The notes below the pieces were generated by a model that worked only from the letters and a program-made list of their open reading frames with translations, had not been told where the DNA came from and did not search any database. Below, piece after piece: positions 1 through 5,533 of a stretch of DNA of 5,533 nucleotides. The first letter of the stretch is position 1. The number at the start of each line of letters is the position of its first letter. A program made the translations under genes and the position numbers. This DNA comes from Deltaproteobacteria bacterium. Lineage in GTDB: Bacteria; Desulfobacterota; Dissulfuribacteria; Dissulfuribacterales; QOAL01. The stretch is from positions 1-5,533 of the forward strand of contig JAMOUE010000433.1 in assembly GCA_027068235.1 (NCBI GenBank), written 5' to 3'.

Positions 1-675
1 GCCCTGTTTCTATACAGGTTCAGGCGTTTTATCTTAGAGCTTGTCATATCCTTTTTGGTTCTCAGTTTTGCCTTTTATTGGATAGCCCTAGATATCCTCA
101 CACTACTACAAATACATCTTGATCAGAGGCTTGCCTTTTTTGGGGTGATGGAACCCATAGTCTCTTTGATAAAGATTTCTTGTGTGATGTCAGTGATTGT
201 CCTTATGCCGTGGATACTCTTTCGTATCACCCAGGTATTGGTGGCTCACTTTGGTATTACAAAGAGGTTTGGAATAGGGCTTGTTCTATCGGCACTGATA
301 CTTTTTTACGCAGGGGCTGCCTTTTGCTTCTTTGTTACGCTGCCATTTGGCATAAATTTTCTTTTGGGCTATCAGTCTGAGCATATAAGGCCGGTTATAA
401 GTGTCGGGAAATTTGTAAACTTTGTAGGTTTGTTCCTACTCGGTTTCGGCCTGATATTTGAGCTGCCACTGATTATGACTGTCTCTTGCCGCCTTGGTTT
501 GTGTTCTCATGAATTTTTCCATAAGGGCAGACGTTACGCCATATTAGTTATTGCCATTCTTGCAGCCATTCTCACTCCCACGCCAGATGTTGTAAACATG
601 GCCCTTATGGGACTGCCTTTATATTTGCTCTATGAAGTTGGCATACTGGTTGCGCGTCTTGGTGCCAAAAATTAG
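1..675 (+). CDS. tatC: TatC-family twin-arginine translocase subunit, 5'-truncated by the window edge
   Basis: TatC is the multi-spanning inner-membrane receptor that binds twin-arginine signal peptides and, with TatA/TatB, exports folded proteins. The frame is open from base 1 (224 visible codons, stop TAG at 673-675), so the start lies upstream; by comparison with E. coli TatC about a dozen residues are missing. Visible family marks are a Glu-Pro pair before TM2 (residues 51-52, then a Lys at 58), LPFGINFL (114-121) after TM3, FELP (153-156), RRY (177-179), TPTPD (192-196) and PLYLLYEVGI (206-215). Several long hydrophobic spans fit the six-helix fold. The TTG at 55 sits inside TM1 and is not a start. 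Oddity: the HLxELRxR motif and the Glu equivalent to E. coli E103 look substituted (Leu and Thr87), while the equivalents of E170 (E154) and D211 (D196) remain. The family call is firm; that it is a standard TatC is less so. The next gene is 109 bases away behind its own promoter candidate. Confidence 0.9.
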   Translation, partial: ALFLYRFRRFILELVISFLVLSFAFYWIALDILTLLQIHLDQRLAFFGVMEPIVSLIKISCVMSVIVLMPWILFRITQVLVAHFGITKRFGIGLVLSALILFYAGAAFCFFVTLPFGINFLLGYQSEHIRPVISVGKFVNFVGLFLLGFGLIFELPLIMTVSCRLGLCSHEFFHKGRRYAILVIAILAAILTPTPDVVNMALMGLPLYLLYEVGILVARLGAKN

Positions 676-694
676 CTTTTGACTTGTACCATTA

Positions 695-714
695 CTTGAC
701 AACCACTGTTCAAG
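695..714. promoter_or_regulatory. Imperfect dyad overlapping the yceD promoter -35
   Basis: CTTGACA (695-701) can pair with TGTTCAAG (707-714), giving seven base pairs with one unpaired T (710) around the five-base spacer ACCAC. It covers the -35 hexamer and part of the promoter spacer, where a repressor operator would sit. It has no T-tract, so it is not a terminator. No known regulator consensus is recognised, and chance is a real possibility for a dyad of this size. Confidence 0.25.
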
Positions 715-723
715 ACATATATT
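696..723 (+). promoter_or_regulatory. Sigma-70-type promoter candidate upstream of yceD
   Basis: A perfect -35 hexamer TTGACA (696-701) is followed after 16 bases by TATATT (718-723), five of six matches to the -10 consensus. Transcription would start near 730, about 55 bases before the yceD ATG. It lies in the only sizeable gap between tatC and yceD and would drive yceD and possibly the genes after it. A second -35-like TTGACT occurs at 679-684 without a clear -10 partner. The call rests on consensus match only. Confidence 0.55.
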
Positions 724-784
724 GTGGCATTTCTAATAAAATTTTGAAGTGATATTTTTTGCCAAAGGGCAAAAAAGTGGAAAT

Positions 785-1327
785 ATGCAGATAGAAACAC
801 GTATTCAGGTAGCAGATATCCCTGAAGAGGGCCTTTTTTTAAATTTCTCTGAGCTGTCTAAGCTTATTCCCGAGGTTGACGACTATGTAAAAATAGGAAC
901 TACCCAGGGACGGCTTGAGATACACAAATCTGGCGCCAATATAGAGATAAACGGATGGGTGAAGAGTCAGGTGCATCTGTGTTGTGACAGATGCTTGAAG
1001 AGTTTTCCAAAGGAGGTAGAGACCTCTTTTTTCTATCTTCTGCAGCCAAAGGCGGATTTTGGAAGGGATCTATCTTCGGACCATCAGCTTTCTAGAGATG
1101 AAATAGATGTTTACTGGTATGAAGATGGCCAGATTTTGGGAGAAGAACTTTTTCGGGAACAGATCCTGCTCCAGCTTCCAATGAGAAATTTATGCAAGGA
1201 AGAATGTAAAGGGCTGTGTGCAGGCTGTGGTGCGGATCTTAATGAGGCCAGGTGCCGTTGTAGTGAACAGGAGCCAGAAGGGCCGTTTGCCGTGCTTGCA
1301 CAACTTAAAGCTACTTCTAAAAATTAA
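785..1327 (+). CDS. yceD: YceD/DUF177-family 23S rRNA accumulation protein
   Basis: This 180-residue protein matches the YceD (DUF177) family, which is needed for normal accumulation of 23S rRNA and is typically encoded just upstream of rpmF. It is expected to be cytoplasmic. The diagnostic parts are CCDRCL (C66, C67, C70) and the C-terminal cluster CKEECKGLCAGCG (C137, C141, C145, C148), then DLN and CRC (C157, C159), which resembles a metal-binding knuckle. E. coli YceD lacks most of these cysteines; the Cys-rich form is common in other bacteria. I chose ATG785 because the protein then begins at the family-typical N-terminus and is preceded by a weak AGTGGA ribosome-binding site. An in-frame GTG at 749 would add 12 residues with no visible ribosome-binding site. 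Its own promoter candidate lies upstream. The exact molecular role is not shown by the sequence. Confidence 0.88.
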   Translation: MQIETRIQVADIPEEGLFLNFSELSKLIPEVDDYVKIGTTQGRLEIHKSGANIEINGWVKSQVHLCCDRCLKSFPKEVETSFFYLLQPKADFGRDLSSDHQLSRDEIDVYWYEDGQILGEELFREQILLQLPMRNLCKEECKGLCAGCGADLNEARCRCSEQEPEGPFAVLAQLKATSKN

Positions 1328-1352
1328 GAGGTGTGTTCAAGGCCAGGTACAC

Positions 1353-1381
1353 AATACAAAATAACCGCAGTTATTTGTATT
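1353..1381. repeat. AT-rich inverted repeat (bulged hairpin) between yceD and rpmF
   Basis: AATACAAAATAAC (1353-1365) is complementary to GTTATTTGTATT (1370-1381) around the loop CGCA, giving 12 base pairs with a single unpaired A in the run 1358-1361. Only two pairs are G-C. It sits 25 bases after the yceD stop and well before rpmF. No uninterrupted T-tract follows (next bases TGCTATTTT), so it is a poor intrinsic terminator. It could be a protein-binding operator, a processing or stability hairpin at the yceD 3' end, or a weak attenuator. The sequence shows the structure; the role is unknown. Confidence 0.5.
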
Positions 1382-1388
1382 TGCTATT

Positions 1389-1419
1389 TTGAGAATTGTT
1401 ATTGTTTTTGAAATATAAC
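1389..1419 (+). promoter_or_regulatory. Possible internal promoter ahead of rpmF
   Basis: The AT-rich segment contains TTGAGA (1389-1394) and TATAAC (1414-1419, five of six matches to the -10) with a longer than ideal 19-base spacer. Alternative weaker pairings exist nearby, such as TTGTTA (1396-1401) with TATTAG (1420-1425). A start site near 1426 would leave about 80 bases of leader before rpmF. The 179-base gap is unusually long for co-transcribed neighbours, which makes a separate rpmF promoter plausible, but such AT-rich DNA yields chance matches. Confidence 0.3.
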
Positions 1420-1506
1420 TATTAGTGATTTATTGAAAGACAATTTTTTATTTAGGTAGCCAACAGTTAACGAATAGAACCATTTTAAATATGGAGGAAT
1501 TAAAAG

Positions 1507-1689
1507 ATGGCAGTACCAAAAAGAAAAGTATCTAGGGCCAGAAGGGGAAAAAGGCGTTCTCATGATGCCTTAAAGAAGCCGGCAGTCTCTATGTGTCCTC
1601 AGTGTGCAGAGCCAAAGGCGCCCCATAGGATATGTCCTCATTGTGGAATTTATAAGGGCAAGGTATTTGTAGGAGAGGATGTGGAATAG
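1507..1689 (+). CDS. rpmF: 50S ribosomal protein L32 (bL32)
   Basis: This 60-residue basic protein is bL32, a structural component of the large ribosomal subunit. The start MAVPKRKVSRARRGKRRSH is the family hallmark, and length is normal. Two CxxC pairs (C30/C33 and C43/C46, within MCPQC and ICPHCG) form a zinc ribbon, so this is the zinc-binding C+ form. A strong ribosome-binding site GGAGG (1493-1497) lies nine bases before the ATG, in keeping with high expression. It sits five bases ahead of plsX, in the conserved rpmF-plsX-fabH arrangement that links ribosome and lipid synthesis. Confidence 0.97.
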   Translation: MAVPKRKVSRARRGKRRSHDALKKPAVSMCPQCAEPKAPHRICPHCGIYKGKVFVGEDVE

Positions 1690-1694
1690 GTGTC

Positions 1695-2702
1695 ATGACC
1701 ATAGCTCTTGATGCCATGGGAGGGGATAAAGGCCCCTCCATCCTGGTCCAAGGAGCAGTAGAGGCTGCAAGGGAACTTGGAACTGAGATTATCTTGGTGG
1801 GGAAGGAATCTCTTCTTGAAGAGGAACTTGCCAGGGTCGATGGGAAGGATCTGCCCATCTCCATAAAAAATGCTTCTCAGGTAGTTGAGATGGCTGAATC
1901 TCCATCAGATGCCCTTAGAAAAAAGAAGGATTCGTCTGTAAGGGTTGCCTTTGATCTGGTAAAAGAGGGTAGGGCCCAAGGCGTTGTAAGCGCAGGTAAT
2001 TCTGGAGCTACTCTGGCAACGGCAATGTTTATTCTTGGGCGTATCAAGGGAGTCAGGCCTGCAATTGCCACTCTAGTGCCTACCCTTAAAGACCCTTCCC
2101 TGATAATTGACGTTGGAGCGAATGTTGACTGCAAACCTCACCACCTGTTGCAGTTTGGCATCATGGGTTCCCTTTTTGTGAAGGAGTTTCTTAAAAAGGA
2201 GAGCCCAAAGATAGGTCTTTTGAGTATTGGTGAAGAGGGCAGCAAGGGGAATCAACAGGTAAAAAAGGCGTACGATCTCCTTGCTTCCAGTAATCTCAAC
2301 TTTTTTGGAAATGTTGAAGGGAGGGATGTATTCCGAGGCGAGGTGGACGTTATTGTCTGTGATGGATTTGTAGGCAACATCTGTCTTAAGCTGAGTGAAG
2401 GCCTTGCAGAGACTGTTATTGCTATGCTCAAAAATGAAATAGAAGGCAATTGGCTTGCCATTATGGGATATGGACTGGCAAAAAAGGCCTTTACAAGGTT
2501 CAGAAAAAGGGTGGACTATGCAGAGTATGGCGGTGCTCCTCTTCTAGGAGTCAAAGGTACAGCAATAATCTGCCATGGAAGCTCTGAGCCCAAGGCGGTT
2601 AAAAATGCCATAGGTGTTGCTCATAATTTGGCCTCTCTCAACCTGGCAGACAAACTGGAGGCGTCCATGTCCAACCGTAAAGACATCCTTCGGATCATTT
2701 GA
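1695..2702 (+). CDS. plsX: Phosphate acyltransferase PlsX
   Basis: PlsX converts acyl-ACP and phosphate to acyl-phosphate, the donor used by PlsY for making lysophosphatidic acid, and is a peripheral membrane enzyme. At 335 residues it has normal length. Recognisable family blocks are ALDAMGGDKGP (4-14), VSAGNSGAT (98-106), RPAIATLVPT (121-130), IDVGANVDCKP (138-148), IGEEGSKGN (178-186), GNVEGRD (205-211), VCDGFVGN (221-228) and YGGAPLLGVKG (278-288). The ATG lies five bases after the rpmF stop. The ribosome-binding site is modest (GTGGAA at 1681-1686, inside the end of rpmF), which suggests translational coupling to rpmF. fabH follows ten bases after its stop. No damage or unusual residues were seen. 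Confidence 0.97.
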   Translation: MTIALDAMGGDKGPSILVQGAVEAARELGTEIILVGKESLLEEELARVDGKDLPISIKNASQVVEMAESPSDALRKKKDSSVRVAFDLVKEGRAQGVVSAGNSGATLATAMFILGRIKGVRPAIATLVPTLKDPSLIIDVGANVDCKPHHLLQFGIMGSLFVKEFLKKESPKIGLLSIGEEGSKGNQQVKKAYDLLASSNLNFFGNVEGRDVFRGEVDVIVCDGFVGNICLKLSEGLAETVIAMLKNEIEGNWLAIMGYGLAKKAFTRFRKRVDYAEYGGAPLLGVKGTAIICHGSSEPKAVKNAIGVAHNLASLNLADKLEASMSNRKDILRII

Positions 2703-2712
2703 TTTTCCAGTT

Positions 2713-3696
2713 ATGACAATCAGGACAAAAATCGTAGGAACTGGCTCCTTTGTGCCTGAAAAGGTCCTTACTAACTTTGATCTTGAAAAGATGATAGATA
2801 CGAGTGACGAGTGGATCACAACTAGAACAGGAATCAAGGAAAGGCACATATGCAGGGATGGAGAGAATAATTCTGATCTTGCCATAAATGCGGCAAAGGC
2901 CGCTTTGGATATGGCAAACATTGACCCGAAGGAGCTTGATCTCATAATTGTAGGCACGCTGACTCCAGATATGCCAATGCCTTCGGTAGCCTGTCTGGTG
3001 CAACACGCCCTTGGCGCTAAAAAGGCAGGTGCCATGGATATTTCCGCCACCTGTTCCGGATTCCTGTATAGTCTTTCGGTGGCAGACAAATTTGTCAGGT
3101 GCAACCCTGAAGCCAAGATACTTGTTATTGGAAGCGAGGTGCTTTCAAGGCGTACCAACTGGCAAGACAGGACAACTTGTGTGCTTTTTGCAGATGGAGC
3201 AGGCGCTGCTGTTGTGACAGGTACGCAGGGAGAAGAAGGAATAGTCTCTACACATCTTCATGCAGATGGAAGTGTGTGGGAGCTTTTGACCATAAGAGGC
3301 CTTGGAACCGCTCATCCAGTAGATCAGTCCATCCTCGACAAGGGATGGCAATATATTGAGATGCAAGGGCGCGATGTGTTTAAACATGCTGTCAAGGCTC
3401 TGGAGTCGGTTGCCTTTGAGGCCCTTGAGGCATCAGGCTGGAAGATGGAAGACTTAGATCTGCTAATTGCACATCAGGCCAACATTCGGATACTGGAGCA
3501 CCTGCGTGAACGTTTAGCCCTTCCAAAGGACAAGGTCTTTATCAATATCCACAAGTATGGTAATACCTCAGCGGCAAGCATCCCAATAGCCTTGGACGAG
3601 GCTAACCGCCAGGGCAGGCTCAAGCCTGGTGACAAGGTACTTATGATTTCCTTTGGGGGCGGATTCACCTGGGCAGGCGTGACCATGAGGTGGTAA
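2713..3696 (+). CDS. fabH: Beta-ketoacyl-ACP synthase III
   Basis: FabH condenses acetyl-CoA (or another short acyl-CoA) with malonyl-ACP to start fatty acid synthesis in the cytoplasm. The 327-residue protein has the complete catalytic triad: Cys114 in ATCSGF, His254 in AHQAN and Asn284 in KYGNTSAAS. DEWITTRTGI (32-41) near the start and the C-terminal SFGGGFTWAG block are also typical. ATG2713 is chosen because the protein then begins MTIRTKIVGTGSFVPE, as is usual for FabH; an in-frame ATG at 2614 would add 33 residues that overlap plsX and have no family character. No clear ribosome-binding site precedes ATG2713, and the gap after plsX is ten bases, so translation is probably coupled to plsX. 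Primer preference (acetyl versus branched) cannot be read from the sequence by eye. Unlike many clusters, fabD, fabG or acpP does not follow. Confidence 0.96.
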   Translation: MTIRTKIVGTGSFVPEKVLTNFDLEKMIDTSDEWITTRTGIKERHICRDGENNSDLAINAAKAALDMANIDPKELDLIIVGTLTPDMPMPSVACLVQHALGAKKAGAMDISATCSGFLYSLSVADKFVRCNPEAKILVIGSEVLSRRTNWQDRTTCVLFADGAGAAVVTGTQGEEGIVSTHLHADGSVWELLTIRGLGTAHPVDQSILDKGWQYIEMQGRDVFKHAVKALESVAFEALEASGWKMEDLDLLIAHQANIRILEHLRERLALPKDKVFINIHKYGNTSAASIPIALDEANRQGRLKPGDKVLMISFGGGFTWAGVTMRW

Positions 3697-3711
3697 GCTC
3701 CAGTCAATTTT

Positions 3712-3738
3712 ATCAAAAGGAAAGAGAGGACTTTTGAT
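3712..3738 (+). promoter_or_regulatory. Hairpin with the acd ribosome-binding site in its loop
   Basis: ATCAAAAG (3712-3719) is perfectly complementary to CTTTTGAT (3731-3738), eight base pairs around an 11-base purine-rich loop. The loop contains the ribosome-binding site GAGAGGA (3724-3730), and the right arm overlaps the first two bases of the acd start codon (ATG at 3737-3739). In the mRNA this could present the ribosome-binding site while hiding the start codon, modulating translation of acd relative to fabH. The stem is mostly A-U, so stability is modest, and the regulatory role is inference. Confidence 0.4.
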
Positions 3739-4903
3739 GGCAAACGTCAATTATTTTCTTACTGAAGAACAGCAGATGATAGTGGATCTGGCAAGGCAGA
3801 TCGCTCAAGAGAAGATTATTCCAGTCAGGGCAAAGCTTGATGAGACAGAAGAGTTCCCGTGGGATATCATGAAGGATTTGGCCCAGGCAGATCTGTTTGG
3901 CCTATATATACCGGAAGAATATGGCGGCCTTGGTGGAGGATGTTTCGAGAATTGTCTTGCTGTGGAGCAGCTTGCCTATGGTTGTATTGCTGTAACTACC
4001 ACATTTGCCGCAAGTGCCCTTGGTGGCTATCCCATTGTCATGTATGGAAGTGACGAGCAAAAGCAAAAATACCTGCCGGATATTGCCTCCGGAGCAAGGT
4101 TGGCAGCCTTTGGTTTGACAGAGGCTGGTGCCGGAAGTGATGCTGCTGCAATAAAGACTACTGCAGTGGAAGATGGTGACTATTGGGTACTAAATGGCAC
4201 AAAACAGTGGATTACAAGCGGCGGTGAAGCAGAAATCTATACGATTATAGCTCTGACAGACAAGAATAAAGGACCACGCGGAGCCTCTGCATTTATAGTT
4301 GAAAAGGGCGATGAGGGGTTTTCCTTTGGAAAGAAGGAGAAAAAGATGGGCCTTCGTGCCTCGGCAACTAGAGAGCTGGTCTTCAACGATTGCCGCATAC
4401 CCAAAGACAGGCTCTTGGGACGAAGAGGGCTTGGTTTCATCATAGCGATGAAGACCTTGGATTTAGCACGTCCTGGAATAGGGGCAATAGGCGTTGGCCT
4501 TTCTCAGGCTGCCCTTGATGAGTCAGTTATCTATGCTCGTCAGAGGGTCCAGTTCGGCCAGCCCATTATATCTTTTCAAGCCATTCAGCACATGCTTGCA
4601 GACATGGCTACCCAGATAGAAGCAGCTAGAGCCCTAGTCTATGCTGTAGCCCGTACAATAGATTCTGGTGAAAAGGATATCTCCAAGATTTCTGCTATGG
4701 CAAAGCTCTTCCCCACGGATATAGCCATGAAGGTTACAACCGATGCTGTGCAGATACTTGGAGGCTATGGATACATGAAGGAATATCCGGTTGAGAAGAT
4801 GATGCGGGATGCAAAGATCCTGCAGATCTATGAGGGCACCAACCAGATCCAGAGAAATGTTATTGGTCAAGCTCTCAACAAGGAATACGCAAGAAGAAAG
4901 TAG
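3737..4903 (+). CDS. Acyl-CoA dehydrogenase (short-chain/butyryl-CoA type)
   Basis: This flavoprotein family interconverts acyl-CoA and trans-2-enoyl-CoA using FAD, passing electrons to or from an ETF. The 388-residue length is normal for the four-chain short/medium-chain class. The FAD and substrate motif FGLTEAGAGSD (125-135), WITSGG (158-163), RxQFGQ (270-275), and the C-terminal run GGYGYMKEYPVEKMMRDAK (342-360) with IYEGTNQIQR (364-373) are all present. Glu366 in YEGT is the expected catalytic base. The general layout resembles clostridial butyryl-CoA dehydrogenase. ATG3737 has a good ribosome-binding site (GAGAGGA) six bases upstream; a TTG one codon earlier is less likely. etfB starts two bases after the stop, so this enzyme and the ETF are almost certainly co-expressed partners. 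Substrate chain length and physiological direction cannot be settled from sequence alone; other CoA substrates such as branched or aromatic acyls remain possible. Confidence 0.93.
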   Translation: MANVNYFLTEEQQMIVDLARQIAQEKIIPVRAKLDETEEFPWDIMKDLAQADLFGLYIPEEYGGLGGGCFENCLAVEQLAYGCIAVTTTFAASALGGYPIVMYGSDEQKQKYLPDIASGARLAAFGLTEAGAGSDAAAIKTTAVEDGDYWVLNGTKQWITSGGEAEIYTIIALTDKNKGPRGASAFIVEKGDEGFSFGKKEKKMGLRASATRELVFNDCRIPKDRLLGRRGLGFIIAMKTLDLARPGIGAIGVGLSQAALDESVIYARQRVQFGQPIISFQAIQHMLADMATQIEAARALVYAVARTIDSGEKDISKISAMAKLFPTDIAMKVTTDAVQILGGYGYMKEYPVEKMMRDAKILQIYEGTNQIQRNVIGQALNKEYARRK

Positions 4904-4905
4904 CC

Positions 4906-5533
4906 ATGAATATAGTTGTATGCATAAAACAGGTTCCAGATGCTGAAAGTGTAAAGTGGGACCACAAGACAGGAACCCTTATAAGAGACGGTGTTAAAAG
5001 CGTTATCAATCCCTTTGATTATCATGCAATAGAGGCGGCCCTGACCTTAAAGGACGAACTTGGGGCTACTGTAACGGCAGTAACCATGGGCCCACCCCAG
5101 GCTCAAGATGCCATCAGAGAGGCCATGTCTATGGGGGTGGATAAAGGGGTTGTGGTCTCTGACAGGGTCTTTGCAGGCGCAGATACCCTTGCAACTACCT
5201 ACACTCTTTCCCAGGCTATAAAGAAGCTTGGAAGTGTTGACGTAGTATTTTGCGGCAAGCAGGCAATTGATGGCGATACTGCCCAGGTTGGGCCGGGCCT
5301 TGCGGTACGTCTTGGCATACCTTGTGTTACATACGCATCTGAGATGGATGTGCTGGATGGCGGCAAGGGGCTTAGGCTTAAACGTATGAGCGAGAGCGGC
5401 TATGATATAGTTGAGGTTGATTTTCCTGTGCTTGTAACGGTTCTCTCCTCTTTAAATACGCCAAGGGTACCCTCATTAAAGGGTAAAATGAGGGCCAAGA
5501 AGGCTGAAATCCCCATGTGGAGCGCAGCAGACA
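4906..5533 (+). CDS. etfB: Electron transfer flavoprotein beta subunit, 3'-truncated by the window edge
   Basis: EtfB pairs with EtfA to carry electrons between acyl-CoA dehydrogenases and other redox partners. 209 codons are visible and the frame is still open at the edge; roughly 50-60 residues are probably missing. The start MNIVVCIKQVPD, INPFDYHAIEAA (34-45), VTMGPPQAQ (59-67), FAGADTLAT (89-97), CGKQAIDGDTAQVGPG (116-131) and GKMRAKKAEIP (193-203) identify the family. The AIDGDTAQVGP form and the GKM-KAEIP tail resemble the clostridial/Acidaminococcus ETFs that bifurcate electrons, not the mitochondrial type with AIDDDCNQTGQ. The ATG is two bases after the acd stop. The upstream purines (GAAAG) are only a weak ribosome-binding site, so coupling to acd is likely. 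etfA would be expected just beyond the window. Confidence 0.95.
   Translation, partial: MNIVVCIKQVPDAESVKWDHKTGTLIRDGVKSVINPFDYHAIEAALTLKDELGATVTAVTMGPPQAQDAIREAMSMGVDKGVVVSDRVFAGADTLATTYTLSQAIKKLGSVDVVFCGKQAIDGDTAQVGPGLAVRLGIPCVTYASEMDVLDGGKGLRLKRMSESGYDIVEVDFPVLVTVLSSLNTPRVPSLKGKMRAKKAEIPMWSAAD

Noticed and set aside
55..675. TTG at 55 as the start of a complete 206-residue tatC
   Set aside because: The frame is open to base 1 and the upstream codons continue the first hydrophobic helix, so the gene is truncated by the window edge.
749..784. GTG749 as the yceD start
   Set aside because: It adds 12 residues without family character and no ribosome-binding site precedes it; ATG785 fits the family N-terminus better.
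676..784. Intrinsic terminator after tatC
   Set aside because: The only dyad (695-714) is weak and lacks a following T-tract.
1331..1411. 26-codon GTG-initiated reading frame in the yceD-rpmF gap
   Set aside because: The AAGAG purines abut the GTG with no spacing, the peptide is unrecognisable and it runs across the hairpin; nothing beyond an open frame supports it.
2614..2712. 33-residue N-terminal extension of fabH from ATG2614
   Set aside because: It lies inside plsX in another frame and precedes the usual FabH start; no targeting or domain role is expected.
2544..3158. 204-codon open frame on the minus strand across plsX/fabH
   Set aside because: It is antisense to two confidently identified genes and its translation shows no recognisable domain or low-complexity-free fold; it is a shadow of fabH codon structure.
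3697..3736. Intrinsic terminator between fabH and acd
   Set aside because: The ATCAAAAG/CTTTTGAT stem is A-U rich, has an 11-base loop with the ribosome-binding site and is followed by coding sequence, not a T-run.

Overview
The window reads as a compact, forward-strand stretch of a bacterial chromosome. All six gene calls plus one partial call at each edge lie on the + strand, with no mobile elements, RNA genes or CRISPR repeats visible. The gene order yceD-rpmF-plsX-fabH is a widely conserved bacterial lipid/ribosome cluster. The proteins that follow (acyl-CoA dehydrogenase and a clostridial/bifurcating-type EtfB) suggest an anaerobe with CoA-ester metabolism. A Desulfobacterota-like (deltaproteobacterial) or similar anaerobic Gram-negative host fits best, but this is inference from gene content and protein style, not proof.

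Layout. Positions 1-675 hold the C-terminal majority of a TatC-family membrane protein whose start lies off the left edge. A 109-base gap (676-784) carries the best promoter candidate in the window (TTGACA, 16 bases, TATATT) with an overlapping dyad. yceD (785-1327) is followed by a 179-base AT-rich gap (1328-1506) with a 12-bp bulged hairpin and possible promoter elements. Then come rpmF (1507-1689), plsX (1695-2702) and fabH (2713-3696), separated by only 5 and 10 bases. After 40 bases, which contain a hairpin presenting the ribosome-binding site in its loop, comes an acyl-CoA dehydrogenase gene (3737-4903). Two bases later etfB starts (4906) and runs off the right edge.

How the genes fit together. 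YceD (linked to 23S rRNA/50S accumulation) and ribosomal protein L32 tie ribosome production to PlsX (acyl-phosphate formation for phospholipids) and FabH (first condensation of fatty acid synthesis). This matches the known coupling of growth and membrane synthesis. The acyl-CoA dehydrogenase and EtfB form an electron-transfer pair, with EtfA expected just beyond the right edge. They oxidise acyl-CoA or, if the ETF is bifurcating, reduce enoyl-CoA.

No wholly new system is evident. The points most worth checking are: a TatC that appears to lack two otherwise conserved signal-peptide-binding glutamates; a bifurcating-type EtfB next to a fatty acid synthesis operon; and the RNA hairpins before rpmF and acd.
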